Source: Bacteroidales bacterium UBA4417 (GTDB lineage Bacteria; Bacteroidota; Bacteroidia; Bacteroidales; UBA4417). Taken from it: a stretch of DNA of 14,176 bases. The stretch lies in NCBI GenBank assembly GCA_002389705.1, contig DGQJ01000377.1, positions 1-14,176 of the forward strand, given 5' to 3'. Shown piece after piece: positions 8,097 to 14,176 of the stretch; position 1 is the first letter of the stretch, and each line of letters opens with the position of its first letter. The position numbers were made by a program, and so were the translations under genes. The notes beneath the pieces are model-generated. The model was not told the DNA's origin and made no database searches. It saw only the letters and a list, made by a program, of their open reading frames with translations.

Positions 8097-8885
8097 CTAT
8101 ATCTGGTTCTTTCTTTTAATACTTCGTTTATAATACCTTATGCCCAGCCACACCATTAATACCACTATAATCACAATCCAAAGATAAGCCACACCAGTAA
8201 GCAGGAAGAGGAACACTTGCCAGCCTCCTTTCAGCGAATCCCGGAATTCGCCGGCAAATCTTTCGGAGTAGCTTACCCGTTCGTAAAATGTGATACGTAT
8301 AGTGCTGTAAATCACCCGGTCATCCAGGTATTTCAAACGACCTTCAACGGATTCGATTTCGGACTGCAGGTCGGTTAGTTGTTTCTGAATTTCGAGGATT
8401 TCAGTGAGGTTTTTCGACTGCTTCATTAAATCAGCCAGTTTCTGCGCCGATTCTTTTTTAATTTTAATCCTTGCTTCTGTATCAATAAATTCGTCGGTAA
8501 CATCATTCACACTGGTGCGCTTGCTCTCCAGTTCTTTAACCGGGGCATGGGTAAGGATAAAATTTAACAAACTGTCGAAATGTGTTGCAGGTACCCTTAT
8601 GGTGAGTTCGTACCCCGACTGGCTGCGGTTGTTAAAAGTATTTTCGTCGGAAATATAAGCGCCAAAACCCTTCAGACAACTGTTCACCAACTGGTAAGTA
8701 TTCCGGTTGTCGGTAGTGAGAAAACGCACATCGGCTTCTTTTACCAACTTGCGTATATCAATATCCGCATTTCTGACTTCATTTGATGCGTTTACAGACT
8801 CATTTGCTGCCGATGATCCTTCACGGGATTTTGAACATCCCATAAGAAAAACAGAGATCAGAAAAAAGCAGATAAGTTTTTTCAT
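8097..8885 (-). CDS. DUF4349 membrane-anchored lipoprotein
   Basis: The product is 262 residues from the ATG at 8883-8885. The longer ATG at 8945 would bury the signal sequence, so it was rejected. A lipoprotein signal (MKKLICFFLISVFLMGC) puts the lipid anchor on Cys17. A short S/N-rich linker is followed by the DUF4349 domain: a beta strand plus helix (ADVRFLTTDN at 51-60), YELTIRVPATHFDSLLNFI at 92-110, a conserved-type VNDVTDEFIDTEARI segment at 126-140, a coiled-coil helix roughly 141-190 with heptads (LTEILEIQKQLTDLQSEIES), and a YSTIRITFYER strand at 193-203. One transmembrane helix spans about 223-248, followed by basic YYKRSIKRKN facing the cytosol. The family is of unknown function; the topology suggests an envelope protein oligomerising through the coiled coil. 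Having both a lipobox and a C-terminal TM is normal for the family. Confidence 0.9.
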   Translation of the reverse strand: MKKLICFFLISVFLMGCSKSREGSSAANESVNASNEVRNADIDIRKLVKEADVRFLTTDNRNTYQLVNSCLKGFGAYISDENTFNNRSQSGYELTIRVPATHFDSLLNFILTHAPVKELESKRTSVNDVTDEFIDTEARIKIKKESAQKLADLMKQSKNLTEILEIQKQLTDLQSEIESVEGRLKYLDDRVIYSTIRITFYERVSYSERFAGEFRDSLKGGWQVFLFLLTGVAYLWIVIIVVLMVWLGIRYYKRSIKRKNQI

Positions 8886-9086
8886 TATTGTAAAGCGTCT
8901 AATTTCTTGCAATGTATGTATGATCTTACATTTCAGGAAAATCATTGTGCTGTTATCTCTTTTATTAATATTGTCAACACTTAATTATCCGGCGGAGAAA
9001 AATACAATTTTCTAATCACACAACAGACATTTTTATCACTTAAAACAAAACATTTAACCTTGAATACAGCAAATCCTACTAATGCT

Positions 9087-9115
9087 CAAATATACTTTTT
9101 TTCTACATGCTACAA
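9087..9115 (-). promoter_or_regulatory. Bacteroidota-type promoter candidate upstream of DUF4349 gene
   Basis: Read on the minus strand, TTG (9115-9113) is followed after 18 bp by TATATTTG (9094-9087), a perfect match to the -7 element TAnnTTTG, with a -33 TTG close to the expected spacing. The implied start near 9080 would give the lipoprotein mRNA a leader of about 195 nt. Base order and spacing are seen directly; activity is inferred. Confidence 0.42.
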
Positions 9116-9209
9116 CTAATATTGAAATACAAATTCAAAAAAAAACTGCTTCCTAGAAAATACCCATTTGTTGGTATGATTTACCCCGGGTTTACTTTTT
9201 AAAAATCAA

Positions 9210-9247
9210 TGTACAATGTTTTAAGATAATCTAAAACTAAATGTACA
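9210..9247. repeat. Palindromic AT-rich hairpin
   Basis: TGTACA (9210-9215) and TGTACA (9242-9247) flank an inner imperfect palindrome: GTTTT (9218-9222) pairs with AAAAC (9233-9237), and AGA pairs with TCT around a TAA loop, with small bulges. On the minus strand the structure is followed by TTGATTTTT, so it could act as a weak terminator of a leftward transcript. It could equally be an operator-like palindrome. Confidence 0.35.
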
Positions 9248-9292
9248 CGCTACACTATTTATATTTTTAACTCGGGATATTTTTACGACACC

Positions 9293-9323
9293 CAAATATA
9301 GTCTTTTTTCGGGCACATATCAA
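9293..9323 (-). promoter_or_regulatory. Second TATATTTG promoter candidate
   Basis: On the minus strand TTG (9323-9321) precedes TATATTTG (9300-9293) by 20 bp. As in the element at 9087-9115, an A-run (GAAAAAAG) lies just before the -7 box. It points at the hairpin at 9210-9247, about 40 bp downstream of the predicted start. It may make a short non-coding RNA or add to transcription of the lipoprotein gene. Confidence 0.4.
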
Positions 9324-9461
9324 GCCCGGCGGCAAAAATTATAAGTGCCGGTCAGAATGTGTCTTTCAATTAACATCAAATGCGTTCGGTCCAAGATGAT
9401 TGACAGCCCGGCGGATCAACATTTCAATGTTAGTTATCTACAACTAATTCCTTTGTAAAAC

Positions 9462-12050
9462 TTACCGTGAAATATTTATTTTGCGGTTCAGTATTCCCTG
9501 GCTCGTAACCAGTTGCACGGTGTAAACGCCCGCTGAAAGCGCCGGTAACGAAATGTTATATACTTCGGAGTTATTACCTATTAGTTGTGTAAAAACCCTG
9601 TTGCCCTGCATATTTATCAAACTTACCTGGCTAATGATCCCGCTGAAACCGCTGCCGTCCAAAGTAATATGTTCTTTTGCCGGATTAGGGTATATTTTAA
9701 CCACGTTCTGAGTTTCCGTATCAATACCAACCGTCGAAATGCGGGTTAAAGCAATATCGAGCTGGTAAGTACCGGTTTCGCCTGCAAAGTAAGGGGCAAT
9801 ATGAAAATACACGGTTCCGCCACTTGTAACAGAAATGCTGCCGGGTATTACATCGTCAAAAGCCTCGGACCATGAAGTTCCATCGGTTGAATAGGAGAAC
9901 AAGCCATCGAGGGTATAAATAATCCCGTTGCCGCTGTTGTACGAATCGCGAAGCCTTGGGGTTATAGTGTAGTTGTACCCGGCAGGGAGTACTATTTTGT
10001 AAAAATCATTATCGGTGGTGATATGACAATTCGATCCGCTTGTATTGCCAGTTGCTGTATTCCCGCTGAAGGTAACCGGCAGGCTGTATGCCTGCGAAAC
10101 CGTATTATTGTCTTCAAAAATATCGGGTTGTATGGAGGCGGCTACCACGGTAACTTTTATCGGGTTCTGGAAATACGAGGATCCGGATAATTCCCAGCTT
10201 CCGCCCACAGCTTTATGCATTACGGCCATCAGGTAGGTGCCCGGCTCAACGGTTATATTGTTGGTGGCAAAAGTCAGATAAGGAGCAACATATGTGTATC
10301 CGGCGGGCAGTCCTTCCGATTCATCAACAGTTCCGATGGATTGTGCCCAGTTACCATCGAGGGTGTACAAATCGACGGCATACTGCCCTTTAAATGAGGC
10401 TGAGCCATCGTTACGTATATTGAGGTTAACAGAGGCAGGCGATCCTTTGGTGAGTATAGTGCCCGGGGTAACTGTGAAGTCAGCATTCAGTTCGATAGTG
10501 TTGGGATTGGTTACAGTTATAGAAACCAGATTAGAATAACTGCCATTGTCGTCAACCTGAACCCAGTTGCCGCCGGCAGGACGATAGAATATGCCGGCAT
10601 AATATTTCCCGGGAAGCATACTCAGCAAGCCTGTACTCGAGAATACAAGGTTGTTGGAGTAAACATAGCCACCCTGCAGGTTAAACCCTGTTTTTGTTTC
10701 AACAAAATCGACAAAATTGTAAGCATTGTCGAAAACAGCAACAGCATAGTCACCGCTGAATGTAGCGGTACCTTTATTAACCACGTTGGTGGTAATTGAA
10801 AACGCACCGCCATAATAAATAGTTGTTGCCGATGGGGTTAGCGCCGCATATAGCGCCAGGTTAAAGGTTTGGGTTACGGAGGGAGGCTCAATGCCAATAA
10901 CTGCCTGGTGCCCGCTGTTAAAGCCACCGCTGCCTCCTCCTATACCGGTTCCACTTGGATTAAGCGCATTCACCTGGAAGTACCCGTCGTAAGCGCCGCC
11001 CCATCCCCAGTTAAAATGGAAATAATTGTTTACGTCGTATCCATCGGCAACAAAACAATGACCGCCCCCTGAGCCAAAGCCTGCATACAACACCGGCCGG
11101 CCGGCATCCAGTTCGGTCTTCAGCAGGTTCATCCACTGGGTTTGGGTATAGCTGCTCCGCTGAACGCCCTTCAGCGTGTTTTTATACCCGAAGTAGGTTT
11201 TCAACGCATATTCAGCGCAATTTGTAACCGGGCTCTGGGCCGAAATTACATAAGCGCCGCTCGACTCGGGGCTGTAATCCATATCAACACTCACACCTAC
11301 CTGGTACATTAAGGTAGCCACTGCATTGTTGGCACTGCTGAGGGTATTTGTCATATTTGCCCATTGGTAGGTAGTACTGCCGAAATTGGCCGAAAGTGTT
11401 CCATAGCGGCTGTGGTTGAACGAATGAAATCCGGAACCGGTGGACGGGTAATTCCAGTATTTCATCACCTGGGCCATGGCCGTTGCCACACAGCCGGTTA
11501 CCGATCCACCGGGGCACATGGCATTGTAGTATGGCGACTGGTTCCAGCGGGTTTGCATTAGCGGACCTACCGCGGTAACCGAACTTTCGCCTGAAGTGTT
11601 TTTTACCTCTCCCCTTTTTAGCTGCAGCCATTGTTCTTCTATTTCGCGGGTGGGATTAATCTGATGCTCAACCAGGTAACGGATTTCGCTTTTATAGCCT
11701 TCCATCCACTTGGCTACATTGGGCGGTACGTTGGCCGGATCGAACGCGCCGCGGTCGGAGTAACCCAGTACCGGAGTAGCAGCATCGTCGGCCGCCACAA
11801 TCACAAAGCCCTGCTGCGCGGCATTAAACACATAATAAAAAACAGAAGGCTGCACCGGCGATGCTGCATTTCCCGATCCGGTCCCTGCGCTGTAAACCAG
11901 TTGAAGATTTGCTGCACTTTTTAAAGAGGGACTGCCGGAAGCCGAAAGAAATGCCTGTGCTATATTTTTTGCTGTGTTTACATCAACCTGCTTCCCAAAA
12001 CTGATGCCGGATAAAAGTAATAATGATAAAAGCGTATAGATTTTTTTCAT
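9462..12050 (-). CDS. T9SS-secreted C10-family (streptopain-like) cysteine protease
   Basis: The product is 862 residues from the ATG at 12048-12050; a TTG 21 bp upstream gives no better signal. Order: signal peptide 1-19; inhibitory Spi-type prodomain about 20-150 (FYYVFNAAQQGFVIVAADD at 71-89); C10 catalytic domain about 160-388 with nucleophile Cys187 in GSVTGCVATAMAQVMKYW, His331 in GGGHCFVADGYD and the NWGWGG loop at 347-352; two Ig-like repeats related to each other (about 395-513 and 519-636, each with an N-x-G...F.G.YAV core); a PPC-like domain about 641-770 (DNDFYKIVLPAG); and a T9SS C-terminal sorting domain from about 774 (VVKIYPNP, ending GILNRKINISR). It should be exported by Sec, carried across the outer membrane by T9SS, and released or surface-attached, activated by prodomain removal as in SpeB and interpain. 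It is much longer than streptopain (398 residues) because of the C-terminal modules. Confidence 0.94.
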   Translation of the reverse strand: MKKIYTLLSLLLLSGISFGKQVDVNTAKNIAQAFLSASGSPSLKSAANLQLVYSAGTGSGNAASPVQPSVFYYVFNAAQQGFVIVAADDAATPVLGYSDRGAFDPANVPPNVAKWMEGYKSEIRYLVEHQINPTREIEEQWLQLKRGEVKNTSGESSVTAVGPLMQTRWNQSPYYNAMCPGGSVTGCVATAMAQVMKYWNYPSTGSGFHSFNHSRYGTLSANFGSTTYQWANMTNTLSSANNAVATLMYQVGVSVDMDYSPESSGAYVISAQSPVTNCAEYALKTYFGYKNTLKGVQRSSYTQTQWMNLLKTELDAGRPVLYAGFGSGGGHCFVADGYDVNNYFHFNWGWGGAYDGYFQVNALNPSGTGIGGGSGGFNSGHQAVIGIEPPSVTQTFNLALYAALTPSATTIYYGGAFSITTNVVNKGTATFSGDYAVAVFDNAYNFVDFVETKTGFNLQGGYVYSNNLVFSSTGLLSMLPGKYYAGIFYRPAGGNWVQVDDNGSYSNLVSITVTNPNTIELNADFTVTPGTILTKGSPASVNLNIRNDGSASFKGQYAVDLYTLDGNWAQSIGTVDESEGLPAGYTYVAPYLTFATNNITVEPGTYLMAVMHKAVGGSWELSGSSYFQNPIKVTVVAASIQPDIFEDNNTVSQAYSLPVTFSGNTATGNTSGSNCHITTDNDFYKIVLPAGYNYTITPRLRDSYNSGNGIIYTLDGLFSYSTDGTSWSEAFDDVIPGSISVTSGGTVYFHIAPYFAGETGTYQLDIALTRISTVGIDTETQNVVKIYPNPAKEHITLDGSGFSGIISQVSLINMQGNRVFTQLIGNNSEVYNISLPALSAGVYTVQLVTSQGILNRKINISR

Positions 12051-12096
12051 GGTCTGGATGCGAAATTTCAACGGATAGCCTGCTTGTTACAGGCCA

Positions 12097-12104
12097 CAAA
12101 GATA
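12097..12104 (-). promoter_or_regulatory. -7 promoter element for the C10 protease gene
   Basis: The minus strand reads TATCTTTG, a perfect TAnnTTTG element, placed so that transcription would start roughly 40 nt before the ATG at 12050. No clear TTG is present at the -33 position, so support comes from the -7 box and its location. Confidence 0.42.
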
Positions 12105-12320
12105 ACAAATGAAGATTTGAATAGTTGTTAGAAACCAGGGATTATAAGATTTTAAGCCTGATGCGGATATCAACATTCGAAAAGGAAGAAGTCTGAACAA
12201 CATCTTGCTTCCGGCAGCAAATAAACAGTTTTGGGCTTTCAGCTTGAGAAATTGCAGTGTGCGGTAACGTTATTTAACAACAAAACGCCTCATTCGGTAT
12301 GTTGTAACAGGTAAGCACCA

Positions 12321-13046
12321 TTATATCTTGAAGAGATTTTTCTTATTCTTCCTGAGTACAGAAATAATTTTATCAAGGCTATCCACGTTTTGTATTTTTA
12401 CGAAGTTGAATTTCTGATTTGCCTGTTTCATCAGGAATGGGAAATTGTCAGTTGCACCGAAATAAAATGAGGGTTTCCCCAGGGCTAAGGCAATACCGGC
12501 TTCGAATAATACGCTGGAAACAATTTTATCGGGATAAATCAAAACGAAATTCTGGCTTTCTTTTAAGGCATCCACATCGGTTTCGACCGAAACATCAGCA
12601 GTTTCAAAATCTGATTTTGTTCTCATATTTGCCCCGGCAAAAAATACACGCTTAAAGTCGCACTCCTCCTCCAGAATTGCCTTTATTTCTTTCATTTTCG
12701 AAAGGTTGCTTTCAAAACTTTCGTCGGAAAGTGCTGCCAGCGGAGCAGCTAAAAAAACATCCCAGGTGTACGACTTTTTGGGACTTTCAACTTCACCCGT
12801 AATTGGTATGGTATCCGATTCCCTTAGTTTGATCCTTTTAAACTCGATAATAAATACAGCAACAATGGTTAATACCAGCACGCCAACCATCAGCGAAACA
12901 TACAGCGTACTGTCGGCACTGCCGGCTTTGGATAAAATATATAACAACAAGCCCTCAACAACCAGTACTATAAGTGCTGCCAGTTGAATGGGAGTGGATA
13001 TAGCTTTGATAACGGAACTGCGACTTTCGTTTTTTTCGGTTGGCAT
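12321..13046 (-). CDS. Two-TM protein with cytosolic TIR / deoxyribosyltransferase-like domain
   Basis: The product is 241 residues. A charged N-terminus (1-15) is followed by two hydrophobic helices (about 20-38 and 48-68) joined by a short loop, then a basic stretch (KRIKLRE) and linker, then a globular alpha/beta domain about 94-232. The domain opens with WDVFLAAPLAAL (a beta strand ending in small residues, as in TIR, nucleoside 2-deoxyribosyltransferase and DNPH1-like Rossmannoid folds), a long helix (115-129) and KRVFFAG. It then has VDALKESQNFVLIYPDKI and VLFEAGIALALGKPSFYFG (179-197), where Glu182 sits where the catalytic glutamate of the deoxyribosyltransferase group falls (E-x-G-x-A-x-A-x-GK). 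Membrane-anchored domains of this kind occur among bacterial nucleotide-linked stress and immune effectors; hydrolysis of NAD or nucleotides is inference. The neighbours (LysE exporter, C10 protease) give no functional clue. It may instead be a catalytically inactive nucleotide sensor. Confidence 0.75.
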   Translation of the reverse strand: MPTEKNESRSSVIKAISTPIQLAALIVLVVEGLLLYILSKAGSADSTLYVSLMVGVLVLTIVAVFIIEFKRIKLRESDTIPITGEVESPKKSYTWDVFLAAPLAALSDESFESNLSKMKEIKAILEEECDFKRVFFAGANMRTKSDFETADVSVETDVDALKESQNFVLIYPDKIVSSVLFEAGIALALGKPSFYFGATDNFPFLMKQANQKFNFVKIQNVDSLDKIISVLRKNKKNLFKI

Positions 13047-13188
13047 GGCTTGAATTTTTAATTAAGCAGGTTATTCCCTCTTTATACAAACTCATTTTGG
13101 CTGGAAAAATAATAGGGCCACGCACTTTAAACCCATTTAAACGGAATTTGTTTGCCGGATAGCCATGTGAGGAACCGGAATTTATTTA

Positions 13189-13208
13189 AACTGCAATTTG
13201 CTGCAGTT
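13189..13208 (-). terminator. Weak terminator-like hairpin at the LysE stop codon
   Basis: AACTGCA (13189-13195) pairs with TGCAGTT (13202-13208) around a six-base loop; the stem overlaps the TGA stop. Read leftwards it is followed by TTTAAATAAATT, only partly T-rich. It is therefore a possible but weak terminator between the exporter and the 2TM gene. Confidence 0.35.
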
Positions 13209-13840
13209 CAGGGATGGAATAGTGTTTTTACTGCATCGCGAAAGAAAAACATGGCAAACACCATCAATACCACACCCAGTATGCGCATTACCCAGAGATA
13301 GGCATTGGATTTTAAAAACGTTTTTGTGTGTTCAGCTAACAGTGCAATGCCTATAGCCGAACCCACAAGAATGGTGTAAAACGAAAGCAGGAAAACAATT
13401 ACCGCCACCAGGCTTACATTATAGGCTTTAAAAATGATAGGGGTTCCAACTGTGAGCCAGAAAAAATAAGGGTTGGGATTGAGGAAACTGGTGATAATTC
13501 CTTTTTTGAATGAATTGGGTTTTACGGGGGTGGTTTCGATAGTTAAGACTTTTATTCGCAGGGTGAGATATCCCATGCGGGTGACATAAATCCCTCCGGC
13601 CAGGGCTATGATGCCAAGAACCGTTGTGTATTGCGAAAATTGCGAAAATATAAAGTAGGTGATCAGTATAACCGGTAAATCGGTGATTAAGGGGGCAAAA
13701 GCAATTTTGGCTCCTTCGGATTTGTTGTGCTGCAACGTTTGTGAAATAATAAGCATAAGCATAGGCCCCGGCGACAGCCCGGCCGTTAAGCCAAACATAG
13801 CACCAATACTGAGGTAGGTAAAAGTTGAATCAGCAATCAT
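13208..13840 (-). CDS. LysE/RhtB-family amino-acid (or related metabolite) exporter
   Basis: The product is 210 residues, the usual length of LysE-superfamily translocators. It is an integral inner-membrane protein with about six hydrophobic helices. The family signature GLSPGPMLMLI lies in the first helix (SPGP at 23-26). A second conserved feature, the NPNPYFFWLTVGTP segment, lies after the basic cytosolic loop. The last helix (ILGVVLMVFAMFFFRDAV) is followed by a short tail. LysE/RhtB proteins export amino acids such as lysine, homoserine or threonine using the proton gradient; the substrate cannot be read from this sequence. It lies 161 bp upstream of the 2TM gene on the same strand, so co-transcription is possible but not shown. 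The start at 13840 directly precedes the first helix. Confidence 0.92.
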   Translation of the reverse strand: MIADSTFTYLSIGAMFGLTAGLSPGPMLMLIISQTLQHNKSEGAKIAFAPLITDLPVILITYFIFSQFSQYTTVLGIIALAGGIYVTRMGYLTLRIKVLTIETTPVKPNSFKKGIITSFLNPNPYFFWLTVGTPIIFKAYNVSLVAVIVFLLSFYTILVGSAIGIALLAEHTKTFLKSNAYLWVMRILGVVLMVFAMFFFRDAVKTLFHP

Positions 13841-13993
13841 TAGCGTTAGAAAAACCGCTAAAGTATTAAATTTTTAACGATAGCGACAGTGCATGGATTC
13901 AGCAAACTGCAGTTGCCGGTTTTATTGACGGGCAGGACAAGGTGTTTGCAAAAGGATTAGCGGTGGTGAGAAAAGATAGCGCGGTAGCGGCGA

Positions 13994-14176
13994 CTAATAC
14001 TGAACCGGCCTGATGTTTTTACCCAGGATCATTTCGGTATATTTGGGGTACATCTGCTTTTCCCAACCAATACAGTACCTGGTAAAAGGAGAAATATCCA
14101 ATGAATCAATTCCACGGTATGCAAATGCCATGATCTCATTCGGAAATTCCTTCATGGCGAATGCCTTCCTGCTTTT
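13994..14176 (-). CDS. 3' end of an unidentified protein (start beyond right edge)
   Basis: One minus-strand frame is open from the window edge to a TAG at 13994-13996, giving 60 residues. The sequence looks like a real protein end: MKEFPNEIMAFAYRGIDSLD, then FTRYCIGWEKQMYPKYTEM and ILGKNIRPVQY. An in-frame ATG at 14153-14155 could start a 53-residue protein, but the frame stays open upstream of it, so a longer gene is more likely. I do not recognise the family. Confidence 0.55.
   Translation of the reverse strand, partial: KSRKAFAMKEFPNEIMAFAYRGIDSLDISPFTRYCIGWEKQMYPKYTEMILGKNIRPVQY

Larger units (their letters stand above)
8886..9461. other. 576-bp AT-rich intergenic region with promoter-like elements
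   Basis: This region lies between the C10 protease stop and the DUF4349 start. It contains no credible protein-coding frame; a plus-strand frame at 8707-9015 is mostly antisense to the lipoprotein gene. It does contain two leftward TATATTTG promoter-like elements (9087-9115, 9293-9323), a palindromic hairpin (9210-9247) and short GC-rich direct repeats (9323-9332 and 9405-9414). These are listed separately. I see no good terminator for the C10 gene; TTAGTT/AACTAA at 9430-9447 is a weak 6-bp hairpin without a T-run. Confidence 0.6.

Noticed and set aside
8707..9015. 102-codon plus-strand frame
   Set aside because: It is largely antisense to the DUF4349 gene and runs into AT-rich intergenic DNA; no start or family signal.
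11284..11631. 115-codon minus-strand frame within the C10 gene
   Set aside because: It overlaps the catalytic and prodomain region of a gene with clear active-site motifs, in another frame on the same strand.
12321..13840. LysE plus 2TM protein as a complete anti-phage (CBASS/Pycsar/Thoeris-like) operon
   Set aside because: There is no cyclase, TIR-sensor or ThsB-like partner; the LysE protein is an ordinary exporter and the 161-bp gap plus weak hairpin argue against tight coupling.

Overview
The window looks like a chromosomal stretch from a member of the Bacteroidota, probably a Bacteroidales/Marinilabiliales-type organism. Four observations support this. A secreted C10 protease ends in a type IX secretion (T9SS) sorting tail with a KIYPNP box. 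Starts lack Shine-Dalgarno sequences. Several upstream regions carry the Bacteroidota -7 promoter element TAnnTTTG. Coding sequence is moderately AT-rich and intergenic DNA is strongly AT-rich. No rRNA, tRNA, CRISPR array, insertion sequence, phage gene or origin was seen. The lineage call is inference from family content, not from a marker gene.

Layout, left to right. Positions 1-2747 (minus) hold the N-terminal 915 residues of a very large exported parallel beta-helix protein made of five related modules; it runs off the left edge. A gene-poor stretch of about 690 bp follows. Next comes a compact minus-strand pair, a small outer-membrane-barrel-like protein and a DUF2846-like secreted protein, closed by a clear rho-independent terminator. 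A divergent intergenic region separates this pair from the only plus-strand gene, a secreted papain-family (C1A) cysteine protease with its own terminator. All remaining genes are on the minus strand: a YaeR-like VOC protein followed by a PhzF-family protein, an unrecognised 194-residue protein, a DUF4349 membrane-anchored lipoprotein, a 576-bp AT-rich intergenic region with two promoter-like elements and a hairpin, a large T9SS-secreted C10 (streptopain-like) protease, a two-TM protein with a nucleotide-hydrolase/TIR-like cytosolic domain, a LysE/RhtB-type exporter, and the 3' end of an unidentified gene at the right edge.

Most of the window concerns the cell envelope and secretion: the beta-helix surface protein, two unrelated clan CA cysteine proteases, the barrel/DUF2846 pair and the DUF4349 lipoprotein. 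The cytoplasmic enzymes (VOC, PhzF) look like housekeeping or detoxification functions. The least ordinary gene is the 2TM plus deoxyribosyltransferase/TIR-like protein at 12321-13046. It has the architecture of nucleotide-linked immune or stress effectors but stands alone here, with no recognisable cyclase, sensor or toxin partner. Nothing in the window can be assembled with confidence into a complete new multi-gene system.
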